Below are positions 1 through 14,800 of a stretch of DNA of 64,000 bases, piece by piece. The position numbers and the translations under genes are program-made. Under the pieces are notes generated by a model. That model was given only the letters and a program-made list of their open reading frames with translations, was not told where the DNA came from and ran no database searches. This DNA comes from Phyto melanocephala. Its lineage: Eukaryota > Arthropoda > Insecta > Diptera > Rhinophoridae. Each line of letters starts with the position of its first letter. Positions within the stretch are counted from its first letter, which is position 1. The stretch lies in NCBI GenBank assembly GCA_941918925.1, contig OW799233.1:44382275-44446274 (forward strand), written 5' to 3'.

Positions 1-1065
1 TGGGTCATAAATAGTAATTACAAATGTATCCCCTTGACCATAACATTGGTATCAAATGAAATGAAAGGTTGGCAGATGTGGGTATAAAATATATTAAAGG
101 GATTGACTAGTAATCATGAACCTTTTTAGAAATTAAAAAACACATATCGCACTTGATTAACAAGAGGATATTTTCTCGAAATTATAAAATTTTAAGTAGA
201 GGCTAAAACCTGTTTTTCGAAAGTAAATTTAAAAATCTAAATATAAAATGGTGCACAAATTACATTAAAAAGTATATATTTATAAATAAAGGAAACATGT
301 ATAAATATATAATAATAAAAAAAATAAATTCCCACTTTTGACGAAAATTAACCATTGCTGGCAATATTGTTCTAGTATATCGGCGTTTATCGGTCTTTTT
401 AGTCGGCGCACAAGTGGCCAACAAAAATCGGCGCATATTTAGCAATTTGTTGGTTCGATGTTGTGCACAATAGTGTTCACATTATCGGCACATCAGAGTT
501 GATTTTGATTGTCCATAGCCAGCACGATTTCTGCGCAGATCGTCGCATTTTTCAAATAATTGTGCGTTCACATTATCGGCACATGAAATGCGACAAAAAT
601 CGGTACATTGTGGGATCCCGGCTTTAGTCTTTAAAATTCGTATCGGGTATTAAAATAAAAACTTGCATAGTTAAGTTTAAAAAGATCTGCAAAGAAAAAT
701 TAACAATGGGCGTGGCACCTTCAATATAAAAAAATATATTTTAGGAGATATCTCGAAAACTATTACGTTTATAATTTTAAAACATTATTTTTTTTCCTTT
801 TATCTCATTTGTCTTATTCCAAGCAAAAATCGATACGATCGGAGCAGGGGAAGTGATACACACCACACATTTGAATAAAAATTTTACAATTCATTCCAGT
901 TATCAGACTTATTAGAATTAAATGAGGGACATGGTACCACCCATACAAAGACAATTTATTTAATGGCATATTTGCAGAACTATCAGAGCAGAGGACCTTT
1001 TAAACGTTTTTCAATCAGAAAAAATTGCGTTCAGCTGTTTAGTTTGAAAATTTTATTGTAAATTA
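1..1065. repeat. Old interspersed repeat DNA beyond the last faf exon
   Basis: No convincing exon was found. Bases 1-180 resemble the reverse complement of the family C repeats at 10662-11047 and 38850-39200 (shared 'ggtatcaaat' and 'aaagggattgactagt' blocks). Bases 300-625 contain a direct repeat of 'gttcacattatcggcacat' (about 472 and 565) and several 'atcggcgcat/atcggtacat' variants, perhaps a degraded DNA element. Bases 690-770 carry a 'gggcgtggcacc' block seen in the same repeats. Confidence 0.4.
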
Positions 1066-1077
1066 TTAATACATTAC
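1052..1077 (-). promoter_or_regulatory. Possible intronic polyadenylation signal giving a short faf form
   Basis: If the last donor (gtaatg at 1077) is not used, translation continues V-M-Y and stops at TAA 1068-1066. An AATAAA hexamer follows at 1057-1052, about 10 nt after the stop. This arrangement would give a protein of 2,592 residues without the usual tail. The hexamer may be chance in AT-rich DNA. Confidence 0.35.
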
Positions 1078-2842
1078 CTCTTCAGGACACAATTCATATG
1101 CCATTGACCACGTATTCTTGGCGGAATGTGATCGCTCCAACATATAACCGTTTGTGTTATCATTACTTTGTACCGGTGGCGACCATGAGTATGAATTATA
1201 CTGACAACCAATGCCACGGTGACGTTCCAATTCATCCTGCAGCCACACAACTGCTTCAACCCAATTTTTACAAATCGATGCACTTGAATTTAACATTTGC
1301 AATGCTATCGGTGATTTATGGAATAATTGTGTGAGACACTTGATAATCTGATAGGCGCGTTTCTGATAATGCGTTTTCGATCTTTGTATTGTCTCCAGCA
1401 GGCCCTCACGTTCTTCGGCCACACCATTTAAGGCGTTATGTATGCGATGATGCTGCCACGAGTCCTCGATGAGTAAAATGTGTAGTAAAATTTCGGTGTG
1501 ATGGCGCATATCGTGACAATAGGCAAAGCCACATTGCCACAACAGTTCGGTGAGAACCGAGCGTGAAAAATGAGGATTCTCCCAACTGCAATACTGTAAG
1601 AGTTTTAAACCTTCCTCGCCCACATTCGTATCCTCAATGAGTTTTTTTATGTACCTTAAGATTAAGATGAGAAATGAAACGAAACGAAACGAAAGGAAAC
1701 GAAAAACCAAATGAGTTAATTTAGTTAATTTAGTGCATAAAAGTTATGAACTTACCCCGTTCTATTAAATAAAATTTCAACACAATCTGGTGATAAAGGC
1801 ATTAAATCTTCATGTCTTATATTGGGTTCTTTATAGGGATTTGGTATGGGTCGATTATCTGGATTAGATGATTGGCATCTATCCGAAATATCACTGCAGC
1901 GTATCAAATGCGATACAACTTGATGTAATTTACTTAAATCGGGATACTGATATTTTATTGAAGGACCAGGTCCCTCATCCAAAGCCACTTGCATAAATAT
2001 AACGGGAACATTCAACTAGAAACATTTCATTTCGTTTCTCTTAGTTATTTAAAAAAAAAAAAACAATTTCACTAGGTTTGTATTCCTTTCATACTTACCT
2101 TTAAAAGTTGCTGTTTCTCCTGTATGCCTAAGCCCACATACATGCTAAATAAACTAAAGTAGTGTGGCAAATGTTTACCATTATCCGCTACCTCACATTT
2201 TAATAACTTAAGAACACTTATCAGAATTTGTTCACATAAATTACCGCCATCATAGCCACCCAGCGGCTCATCATTGATGGCAAAATGACAAAAGAATACA
2301 ACTAATTTAACGAAAACAGTACGAACTTCTGGTGATGGTGTCATCAATATATATTCACCCAAACGTGTAGGTGGACTTAATAATGCATTGCTAGCAAACC
2401 ATTTTCGAACCGCTGATGAGAAACGTATATGGTGTGATAGTGTATCATACCTGGGGACAAATAAATTTAATTTTTATTTGAAATTTCACTTCATCTTCAT
2501 CTTTTGAACTTACCACTCAATAACTGGTCCACGTAGATTCTTTTTGGTACGAAAGCCAGTATGAAATAGAAATTGCGAAGCCAATTGAATACCTAACAAA
2601 GAGAGTTCTTCGGCGGTTGTTGTCTAAAAAGAAAGGAAATTAGAAAATAAATAAAAGCTTTGAATCCATCTCTAGTCTACAATACAAATGTATACAAATG
2701 TAATCTGAAAGAATTTCCTTATTTATTTACCATTTTATCAGCTCTTGCCGATGGAACACTGCAACTGACCAATTTCTTAATAAAATTGAAAAACTCTACA
2801 GAAAATATACTTTTCGAGTGAAGAAAGCGTATATTTTGATTT
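1078..2842 (-). CDS. faf: faf exons 12-16: C-terminal helical region
   Basis: Exons 2842-2731, 2623-2514, 2450-2099, 2015-1756 and 1654-1078 encode residues of about 2119-2589. They include [34 protein letters not shown] and [20 protein letters not shown] segments that match the region after the protease in Drosophila faf. The last exon ends LCPEE with gtaatg following, where Drosophila continues into an acidic Ser/Thr-rich tail. That tail is not seen in 1-1065, so it probably lies beyond the left edge. Confidence 0.9.
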
Positions 2843-5800
2843 CTAAAATACAAGAAAACAAGAATGTTATCAATACCTTTTAAATTCAATAACTTACGGA
2901 CACACCCTCTGTAGTTAAACACTTACCTAACACTTTTCTCTATTGGTTTTGGCAATGGCAATACAAAATTACGACTTTCCGCCAAAGACAATTGTTCGAC
3001 GCTGGCCTCAAATTGTATGGGTTTTTGATCACAACGCGTATAGAAGAGCATATAGGCGTTCCACCAACGTTTCTGTCGACGATATTGCATACGTTTCAAA
3101 TTGCTATCGTAGATTTCGCCCATATAATCACCGCCAAAACACTGAGCCTTCATTTCCTCATCTTCGTTCATTTTACATTCAGTCACTTCGCCATCATCGA
3201 ATTTATACCATTGTTCCTTACCAGTGGAGGGATGACTGAAAGTATTTTACATTGATAATAGGAAGTTCTCTGTTAAGAAATTATGTTAAAACTTACTTTG
3301 AACGTATATAACTGAAATAATGACCACCAGAAGCTTGTCCACTATGCACAACAATGCCAGTCAATTCATATTTGGTGCATTCACCATTCGCTTGGCAATT
3401 ATCACCGACTTCAATAACCTCCCCCTCGAGTTTAGCTAAGCCAGAGACTGTGTGTGGATAGGAAAAGAATTAACGAGAATGTTTTTTCTTTTTTTTTTTT
3501 CTTAATATTTTCATTTACACACCTGTATAAGGCTCCATATCCAAGAGTCGTGGAAATTCAAAATAATCATTAAATTTAATTGCGCAAACACGTTCATAAT
3601 CATATTCAAAACGTTTCAATTGTATGGCTAAAACGGGCGGTAGTTTTTTAACACACAACCGCTTAATTGTAACTACCTGCATAAGAGAAAAAGAGAAGAG
3701 ATACAAGAAATAAAAAGTGACACGGAAAAGCAAAGTTTATCTTTAGGTTAACATACTTTTTTATCACATTTATCACAATGGTATGCATCAGCGCCCTCCA
3801 ACAGTTCACCTTTAACGTACTGTTCTAGAGATTCAGTCAATGAGCTATGATTGCGTATATCAACACTAAAAACACTAAATGGTTCCTCTTTCGAGTAGCG
3901 ATGAGGACATTCTTGGCAAATTTTCTGATCACTAAATGAGCCACCTAAGGTATTGTTCATTAATTGTGTTTGACCTAAAGCTTTAAGACCTTCATCTAAA
4001 CTCTCGAACAGTGACATAAAAAATTCAACGGCATCCTGTTGTTCGCGTAAATTAACCGGCTCACCTTGAAGTCTAACATATTGTTAATGTAAACCAAAAA
4101 ATAATTAACAATTTAATTGAGTTTCTTTTTATGTAAGAATGTATATGCATAAGAATCAAACTTACTTAAAATGTGTCCACAGGCCACGTGGCACATAAAA
4201 CTGTAATGCACTATGACCCAAATGGGCAAAAATGGCTTGTACATGTTTGAGTATAACTACATGATAGTTTTTCTTTGCATCATTGTTATCATTGTCGTTC
4301 GCATTGAATAGGGCAGAACCCATGGCATTGGTTTCAGGTTCGCCACTAAAGTCTTCATTTTCATTTGTAGCTGCACCATCGGCCTTAAGTATACCGACAC
4401 GTATTGTGGGTACCATATAAAGTTGTTGCAGCACAGAGTTCATGTAACATGTTGCACCGGCATTTTTTAACCCACAAAACCCCTTAATCGGTCTAGCTCC
4501 AACTGGTGGCAAATAGTCCCAATCACGTAAGGGATCAGTATCTGTAATATAAAATGTACAAACGGTTAATGTAAATGGAGTTGTTTTATGCATATGTATA
4601 TAAGACCACATGAATTATGAACTTGTTGTTATAAAAAAAAATTAATTCTCAATTTATTTTTTTCATTTTAAAATTACAAAAATGTACATTGTACAATTAC
4701 AAGCATAATTGTAGTTTTTAATAAGATTTCACTTGAAACACAGAACAGCGGGGAATAATTTTTAAAGTTTATTTCATTGAAATAATATCTAATAACAATT
4801 ATTTAACATTTAAATTGTAAGAACAACATGGGCCGAAGGGCAATTTCTATGAAAAGTTAAATGTAAACATATTCTCTTAACCTCTTAGTTAAGGGGCATC
4901 TTCACAACTCACCTGTGCAAACAAAATCCGTTATTGTATTCGTTAGCAACTTCATATTAGGAACGCAATTCTGACATAATGCTATTAGTAATTCACAAGC
5001 GGCTGCAATCGTATGTGGACTACGACACACCGGTGGAGGGGCAGTTTCAATTTTTAGTTTACCATTTTTACGTAAATGCAAATATTCTCGGGAGGCGGTA
5101 AATAGAAAAGCATCAATAAGCTCATGAATTAAATCGTTCAGTTGAGCTTTCGTTTCGGGCGATAGGAAAAACATCAATTCCTTGGCCAAACACAAATGAC
5201 CTTCGAGCAAATCCTCGTGCACCTGTATATCTCCAGTATTTGCGACATTTTCACGTATCTTTTGCAGCCAATTGATCTCTTCGACCAGCAGACCTTCGCC
5301 TACATTCAGTGGCCAATTGACGACACAGCCATAGGAAAGAGTACGACACAGTAGTTGAAAGAAATCGGCACAGGTGGCTTCGTGTTGAGGCACCAGAGTC
5401 CTAAGAGAGCTAACTAGTAAATTAACCATATAAGCAAATGGCCGTCTGTCACCGGCACAGTAAGTACAAGTAAGGAATAGTTGTTCGGCCGCTACTTGTC
5501 GAACGTGACGTGATTGATTCTTTAGTATCAGCGACGTTATGAATTTGTTCCACAAGGGATCAGCATTTAAGGCCTCATTCGCACTGGGATTTAAAACCAA
5601 AGAGATAGTTAAAACTTCTAGGGCCTCTTTACAAACCATAAAGTCTTGACTGTCTGGCATAGAAGTATCGTCGGCAAAATCATTCTTTGTTCCTAAAGAC
5701 TGTAAATTGCCACTCGACGAAGCCCAGGCCAATTGGACTACGGCTTTTATGGTGGAAATGTCGGGGCACGACCACTGCAAAGTCGAGGCGAATAGCAGGC

Positions 5801-8800
5801 GACAAACCTCACCTTCAGGACTGGCCGACAGCATTTCTCGAGCCAAGTTTTCAGCCAATTTTTGTGAAATCGCCCTTAACGTAATCTCTGAGGTATTTGG
5901 TATTGATGTCAATATTTGTTTGAGTATTTCCACCTGCGACCGTGAGTCCATATCGAAATCACATACCATTGGTTCGTCGCCTACACGTGATAGCACACAG
6001 CCTACAATATAAAGGAAAAGTTTGGCTAATCTCAGTACACATTGGAATGATGCACGTTTAGTGTGCATATCAGCGTTGGGTAGGAAATTGTTTTTGGTCA
6101 ACAGTTCAAGAATAAAGTGGGCACAACCTGAATGCAGCCACGAGGATTGTATTTGTAGAGCATTTTCGCCATATGGATCAAGAGCAGGTATTAGCAGGCT
6201 ATTAAGCACACACAGATTATAATGTACCTGAGCCGGGGTGGGATGCAGGAACAGCATTTCAGGAGTACAGTCAGTTGAGCTGATCTAAAAGCATATAAAA
6301 TAGGATTGTAAATAAATAACAGCGTAAATTTAATTTTTTCATTTCAACATACCGGTTTATTGGTGGAACTACTTTGTTGGTTCTGTAGTGGTGATGTTAT
6401 ATTGGCTGATGTGTTCACGTTACCTGCATTCGTTTCATCTTCCCCTTCTTTGGTAACATTTGCTACATTTCCCAGAGTTAGTATTTGCTGCTGCAATTGT
6501 TGAGCTGCCGACATCCCGCACATAATCTGCAACATTTTCACAGTCTGACGATCACAGGGCAATAAATGTAACAACACTTTAGCACTCTCCCTTAGGCGAC
6601 CATGTTCCAAATCACTGCCCAGCTGATAGAGTTTCAGGAAAAACTCTATATAATGGAAATTCTGGGAAATTATAACACCCGGCAAAGTACTTTCGGATTC
6701 GGCGCGCTGCATATCAGGACAAGGTCTGGGTGGCGAACCCGTACTAGAATCACTAGATGTATCTGGACTGCTCGTCAGGCCAACACCTAAAGGCGTTAGT
6801 TTGGCCGTCAAGATCATTTTGTCTCGAATCGCATACTGAGACAATGGATTTATCTCGTCGCCTATATCGATCAATTCGTTATTGGTGTAGTAGAGATCGA
6901 CTTTAATGTTCGCGATCGAGGTGCCTTTAATGCGTTTAAGTAAGTTGCGCTTAAACGAGGAAATCATTTCATTGTTGTGTGTTGTAATTTCTATGTCGTC
7001 GATTGGTCGTCCGGGATTTTGAAAACGTATATAGAGACTAGTATATTTACCACGTGTGGCACGCACTAAAGGCAACAGATAACGATCACCGTTGAAGGAA
7101 CGATCGCATTCCTTGATGTATTCTTGTAAAACCTTAAGAATGCGACACATTTTTTCAGCTTCTATAAAACGCATTTTTGAATCTTTCGAATCGTTTTGAT
7201 CCGCCTGATTGGCATCGTCGGCCACCACGACAGGTACGGCATTATTGCTGCCCGAAGACTTGCCCAAAATCATAATGTTGGTGTAATGAGTCCTCAAGCG
7301 CTCACAACATTCGCCAATAAACATTACATGGAAATCACTGATATTCTCTTGCAAACGGGGACCTAATGCGGTTGAGACTTCTTTCAGCAGATCAATGCCT
7401 TTGTTGGCAATTTCCTCGCCACCAGTGGTTATAACACGCCATAAATAATCTTTACCTATCAGGTCCTCATTATCCAGTATATAGCCCCTATGAATGGCCT
7501 TCAGTTTATCTTCTTTCGAATTTACCGCCTTGAAAAAACGTTCAAAACACTTAATGCCACTCTCGGTTAGCAGATGTGGATCCAATTGAAGAATATTGTT
7601 TTCAAAAAAGTCTTTATTAATCCCAGGATCAAGATCTGGCTCCTCACCCATCAGTTTACCGAACCAACGAAAACACTCTTCACGATCCGAAGGAAAAACC
7701 GCATTGACAGCTAAACAGTGCCAAATTTGTTTAGCCTGGTCGGCACACAACCACAGCTGACCGTCTTTTAGCAGAAACTTAAGGAAATCTAAACGTTCCG
7801 ATATTTGCAAGATGTGAGGATAACGACCATCTATACACAACGATGAAGGATCTACATTCGGCATATCCCCAATCATGGTACGTATTTTATCCAAGTACGA
7901 CGTTAAACTATCAGTAACTACAATAACTAATGAGTGATCATGCTGCAGACGTTCGATAACCTGTTGTCGATTAAGTGATTGCTGCGAACGCGGGGCATGG
8001 CTGGGTGATGCTTCATATAGGCAACATATTTCACGGATTAAACGCAAAGCGGGTAATACCCAAAATTCGCCATTCTTTAATTCCTCTACACACTTATCAA
8101 GCCAAACGATTTTTTGAGCATCACGTTCTTGAGAACAACTATAGTCAAGAATTTTCACATGGGCTGCTAACGCTTGATCCAGTACCTCCGGCTGTATCTC
8201 TGAACTGTGGGCCAATGTCCAAAAGAGCTTTAATACTTTCTGGGCCATAACACCGTTTTTATCGTCTTCCGCCAAGCGTCGTATTAGTTCCAATAGTCTT
8301 TCTCTTTGGCGTTTGTTAGCAGTTGTCATGCTGGCCTGTTAAAAGAATTAAAATTAATTAAGAGAACGTTTGCAAAAATAAAAGTTTTTCACCTGGAATG
8401 ATTCAAATAAATGATCCAATTGTTCTGGCGTAAAATCCCAGGCTAATTTTGCTAATAAATCATGAACATTCTTAACAATGGCTTCATGTTTACCAGCTTG
8501 AGCTCTCCATACGGCATCCAAATCTTCGAGGGTTAGAGCATGTTCCTTAATTAAAAATCTTATGATTTTTTCCAGCTTTTCTACATACTGCGGCTGATGA
8601 AGGGAGTCTTTTAGAACGATGCCCAAAACATCGGATTCTTTTATCCAGGCCTAGAAATTCAGAGGAAGATAACGTTTTTGGTTAAAAACAAAGAGACAAA
8701 AAAAAGTTTAATAGATGTTTGAAAATATTTTCAACTCACCGCCATTCTCTCCGCAGTCAACCAATCCAAATCATCATCGGACATGCAATGAGGCAGTTGT

Positions 8801-11800
8801 GGTGTCTTATGCGCGAAATAGGACAACGAAGTTAAAACCTTATTGATTTCGTTGAGAGCATTCATTTTGCCATTAAAACTAGATACTTGCAGCAGACGTA
8901 ATATCATCTTCAAACGAAACATTTCTAAACTACGTATGAGTTCCTCTTGACCTGACAAACGACTAGCTAAATAACGGGCAGACTTAACAATACCATTTAT
9001 ATAATCATTACGTCCTTCGGGTTTTGCTTCACGCTTCAGTTCTTCATCCGAAAAGCTATCGAGTAAATCCAAAACCACGCTCCAAATAGGCATAAAGTAT
9101 TTTGAAATGGTAGCGGGCGTTAACAGTTCATAACACTGACCAAAGGGCCTCAACAGACTATATATTAGGGCCAGTGTTAGTTTATTTTTCTGTTCCGGAT
9201 CTGGTTGTAGCATAGCCCTAGAACCAGCAGGTTTGGCACAACCTGAGGCTACAGCAGCAGCTGCTTGATCCTGCTGTCTGCGCAGCAATTGCAGGCCACG
9301 ATTAAAACGTTCTTGCAGGTTATCAAAGCCACCCAATTGACCAAAACAATTTATTAAATCTACTAACCAGCCGCGGGGATTTTTTGGTTCAGGCAGTGGT
9401 TTGGCAAACATTTTATTACCATCCAAAACTCCCCAAAGATGTTCGGGTGGGGAGAAACATTCGGGTTCACGCGCTGCATTAAACGTATTGAATTTATTGT
9501 CAGGATCGAAAACAATTCCGAGCAAATCCAATAAGTAGGGATTATCACGAGTCATATGAATGGCAATCAAATGCAACAACTTGCCACAAGAGATCAAAAT
9601 ACAATGTTGAATATTAAATTTCCACGAGTTAACAGCCTCATCGGTAAGAATTTTCGTGAATGATGTCGTAAGAGCATTGTGATAAAATTCAACACACGGT
9701 TCACATTCATGATCCACGCCTGGACAGAAAAAGAGATAGGGAAACGAAAAAGAAATGGAGTGTGTGAAATAAGCAAACCATGAAAGATTTTGTAAAATAG
9801 TTAAAATACGACCATATTATTCCCTACACAAGATATAAACTATTAATTATGAATTATGTGTCTCGAATTTTATTGCAAATGACCTTTGTTAGTTTTCAAT
9901 TATTTGTAAGAGTTAACTTCGGTGCTGTAAGCCATAATTAAAGCTATAAAATAGGGAGATCGACATTCAACTTTATTCAAAAACCGGGTTTCGGCTATTG
10001 CGAATAGTTCCTTTAAAAAAAAAAAACGGGCTTCGGTCAAGCATTACAAAAATAACCGGTTAACCAGCTTTATTCGAATAAACAATAACAAAAAATCAAG
10101 TTATTTATTGAAATAAAAAGTTTATTTGAACAAGTAAGAGTGCTATATTCGGCCGTACTGAATCTTATGTACCCTTCACAACGAGTAGTCATGCAATAAC
10201 AATTGTTTGTATCACCATTGATCTCATTAATATGAAATACGTACGTACATACATATCGATGCCTTACTTCCTCAACCTCGTATCTTAAAAAATAAAATTT
10301 TTCAGGAGAGAGAAAAAAAACGGTTCATCTTTTTATACTTCGGTGTTTGGTTTAAAATTTAAATGCAATTATTAACGAATTGATTGTCTTTATGTATATT
10401 AGTAGTAATAATATACTAATCTTTTTTAGTTAAAGTATAAAACAATCGTTTGATATGAAAAAGTAAAAACCTTATTTTTTAAGTTACGAGGTTGAGGAAG
10501 TAAGGCATCGATATGTATATGTTTCATTATCTTTATAATGACTTAGACATAGACATAGATATGCATATAAACATGTGCACTTTCATTAATATATAAATAA
10601 ACAAACATATGTGTATATAGTTAACACTTTAACATTTCCATAAATATGTCAAACACGACTGTAACAAGAGTGCTATATTCGGCCGTACCGAATCTGATAA
10701 TATCCTTCACCATCGTGTACATAGGTATAATCCCACATCGTAGCTTAACCTGTATTTCATGTTATACGCCATTTTTCTTTATTGTTTCCGACGCCATCCT
10801 TGATTTTGAATTTTTACGTAGTTAACTGTTTTCTACTAGGCACGCCCTTTAATTTGATATTCATATTGATGGGATTAAAAAATTTGATCCGCCATTTTGT
10901 TTTAGACGCCATCTTGGATTTTACATTTTTTTAACAATTTACTGTATTCCACTGGTCAAGCCCTTTCATTTGATACCAATATTGAGGGGGTTCAAGAAGT
11001 TACATTTTAAAATACCAGTTTTGACCCATATATAAATTTATTGTCCGCCATTTTGTAGTGGCGGCCAACATGAATTGTGGGCTTGAAAGAGCAATGGGCT
11101 GACATAGTCTAGAAAGAATGACCGAAAATGGTGAGCTGATCGTCGACACATGCCTGAACAACAACCTGGTCATCGGAGTAGATATATACATAAGGTGACC
11201 CGGATCTCCCCTAACAAAATGACGGAAAATCAAATTGACCACATTGCTATAAGCAGGAAATGGAGAGGCTCATTATTAGATGTACGTAATAAACGTGGCG
11301 CCGACTGCGCCAGTGATCATCACTTGGTAATTGGCACCATTCGCCTTAAAGTTGCGTCCATTAGAAAAGATGATAAAGCCCAACGAAAATATTACGTTGA
11401 TAGATTATTGAATCCTCAAAGTAGGACTAATCTCATTGAGTCTCTAACGCTTCCTTACATAACCTCCATAACAATACAGTGAATAACTGGATACTCATTA
11501 AAAACTGTTTCATTGACGCTGCCAATGAGCACATAGGCTATAAAGAATCAAGAAGAAAACAATGGATTTCAGACGATACATGGAATCTTATAGCAGAAAG
11601 AAGAGAGGTTAAAGGGCTTTTAAGCGTAGTAAAGACTCTCAATCAGAAATCAAGACTCCGTACGATCAACAATACCCTTGACAAAAGAGTTCACGCCAAG
11701 ATAAACGCAAATGGGTCGACGATCTGGCAAAACGGGCTGAAACAGCAGCTGCCACATAAAGAATGAAAGATCTCTATAGAATAACCAGGAAACTTACCAA

Positions 11801-14800
11801 GAATTCGTTTATCTTTGGGAGACCTCTTAAATCATCTACTGGAGAGTTAATTACCTCAAAAAAAAACCAAATGTACGCATAGGTGAAACACTATTCGTCT
11901 ATGTTAGCAAGCACGCCGATCACTGACAACAACACATGTGTCTGCGATGATATACCCACGGAACCCCCTGAAATTAAGGAAATTATTGACGTCATAACGT
12001 GCCAGAAAAACAACAAGGCCCCTGGGCCGGACAATATACCTACCTACTACTTAAAGCATCGCCCGATATCAGCGCTAAAATCATGTACAGTATTATTGAA
12101 CAGTTCTGGCGAACTAATACATTATGCGACGAGATAAAAGAAGGACTAACTAATTATCAACATACCGAAAAAGGGGGACTTATCACAATGTAAAAACTGG
12201 CGTGGAATCACCCTAATCAACATGGCAAACAAAATCATCTCCCAAATTATTAACAAAAGGCTTTCAACCGCATTCGATCCGCTTCTTCGCATTGAACAGG
12301 CTGGCTTTCGTCCACGAAAATCATGCATCGATCATGTTAATAGCATTCGCATCATCATTGAACAATCTGTTGAATGGAGATCTCCGCTTTACTTGGTCTT
12401 CATTGACTTCGAAAAAGCCTTTGATACCCTATCCCATTCGGCTATTTGGAACGCGCTAAGATGTAAAGGCACCCCAGACAAGATTTTTGAACTCATAAAG
12501 GCTCTATACCACAATGCATGCTGCCGTATTCTGCATTAGGGCGCTGTCAGCGACAAATTTGAAATTAAAAGCGGAGTAAGACAAGGGTGCGTGCAGTCGC
12601 CCCTCCTCTTAAATATTGTCCTGGACAATATAATGCATAAGGCACGCAGAGGGAAATAACATGGGGACTTAATAGTAGACTGGAAGACCTTGACTATGCA
12701 GACGATATCTGTCTTTTATCGCACAACTACAACGACATGCAGGATAAGCTTTACGCAGTTCATGCCGAAGCAGCTAGATCTGGTTTAAAAATAAACATTT
12801 TACCAAAACCAAGCTAATGAGAATAAATGCCTCTAACTACAGATCATTTACAATAAATCATCAAGAACTCGAAGATGTTACAACATTTTGCTATCTCGGC
12901 AGCTTACTGCCTACAAAAGGAGCCTCTAGTGATGACGTTCGAAACCGAATTAAATATGGCAAACAAGCATTCGGTCAGCTTAACCCAATATGGCAATCGG
13001 CGCATATCTCAAAGAGAACCAAGGTAAATATATTCAACTCCTGCATAAAATCCATTCTTCTTTATAGCTGTGAATAAGTATTATTTAACTTGTAGACTTT
13101 AATGTGATAAACTCTGTAATATTGGTTTTGGCCTTTAGGGGCTTTTGATATTACTTAAAATGAAATAAATAAATAAATAAATAAATAATGGAATGCAGCT
13201 TCCAAAGACCTTAACTCGTTGCAGGTATTTATAAATCGGTGCCTGCGAAGAATCTTACAAAATATTTTGGCCAGTTACTATATCTAATGTAAGATTATGG
13301 AACGAAACAGGTGAAAAACCCATAAATACGGAAATATTAAGAATAAAATGGAGATGGATAGGTCATACTTTGCGTAAACCAAAAGATGACATCACTAGAA
13401 ACGCCATAGAATGGAACCCCCAAGGTAGCCGAAGAAGAGGTAGCCCATCCCACACTTGGCGTCGTCAAATCGAATTCGAAGCTATTACACAAAACAAAAG
13501 CTGGAATGATATAAAAACCTTAGCATCGTACAAAACACAATGGAACCAGTTTGTTATGGTCTTATGCTCCTTATAGGAGCCACGGGAAATAATATATATG
13601 TATATAAATTGTAAAAATAAATTGTAATTGTAAATATGCTTTAAAATTAAGGTAACAACAACAATTAACAAGATCCATAAGAAAAATAAAATATAGAGTC
13701 CATTTGCGGTTTTTTTTGATTTCCCTCGGATGTTATTTTAATGTCACGTACGTAGTGCAAAAACATTATTTGTCTCCGGCATTCGTATTTGAACAGTCGC
13801 AAGAGCACCTAATTTAGAATTGAACCTTTTTTCCCAACATAATATAAATTTTATTACCTAAGAACACTACATATTAGAGAAAAATCTGTCACGTACGATA
13901 TGTCACGAACGATATTTATTTATTTATTTATAAAAATACCTCTCAAGATTCGCAAATTTTTTCATATTTCCATATATACCTCAAAATCACTTTTGTTTTA
14001 TGTCACGTACGATATATTCTTATTTTTCTGGATATTTTAGACAACAAAGATTCGAATATGATTAATTTTTTTAAAAATAAAGTACCTTTTGAATGGAACA
14101 TAAAGAACTAATTTTGTTTCACTTACTCTTACTTTTTCAAAAATCACTTCACTTTATAGGAGTACAAATGTCACGTACGATTACATGGAAATGCCCATAT
14201 GTGAGACCACATTATTCAATTAAAATAATAATAATTAAAAAATTTTTCTCTTAGTTGCTTCTTTTAAAATAATCTTTTAGAGATAAAATGCAGTTTATAT
14301 GTTTTGAAGTATGTTTATCTCGTTTTTATACCCAACACCAAAAAAATGGTGGGGGTATATTCATTTTGTCATTCCGTTTGTAACACATCGAAATATCCAT
14401 TTTAGACCCCATAAAGTATATATATTCTGAATCAGGGTTTGATTTGATGACGATCTAGCTATGTCCGTCCGTCTGTTGAAAGCACGATAGAGGTCGCACC
14501 GAAAAAGCTAGGGGGCTCAAATTTTGCCAGAATCTTTGTTATAGACAAGGTTTGTTTGGTATTGAAAATGGGCTAAATCGGAATATTATGAAGTGAGTTA
14601 TAGCTCGTAATGCAAGAGTAGGTCGAAAAAACCCGTGTCTTTCGAACATCGAATAAAATGGAATTGTGTCCAAACGCATTAACGTACAGTCATGAAACTT
14701 CGAATATATATTTCTCGAGTCAAAACAATATTTCTCCCCAAAAATTGCTTACATCTATGCATTAGGAAAGGAGTTATAGATAAAAATGTACGAAAATTTA

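Noticed and set aside
5687..6222. Three plus-strand ORFs of 65-101 aa
   Set aside because: They are antisense to faf exon 6, whose protein is strongly conserved.
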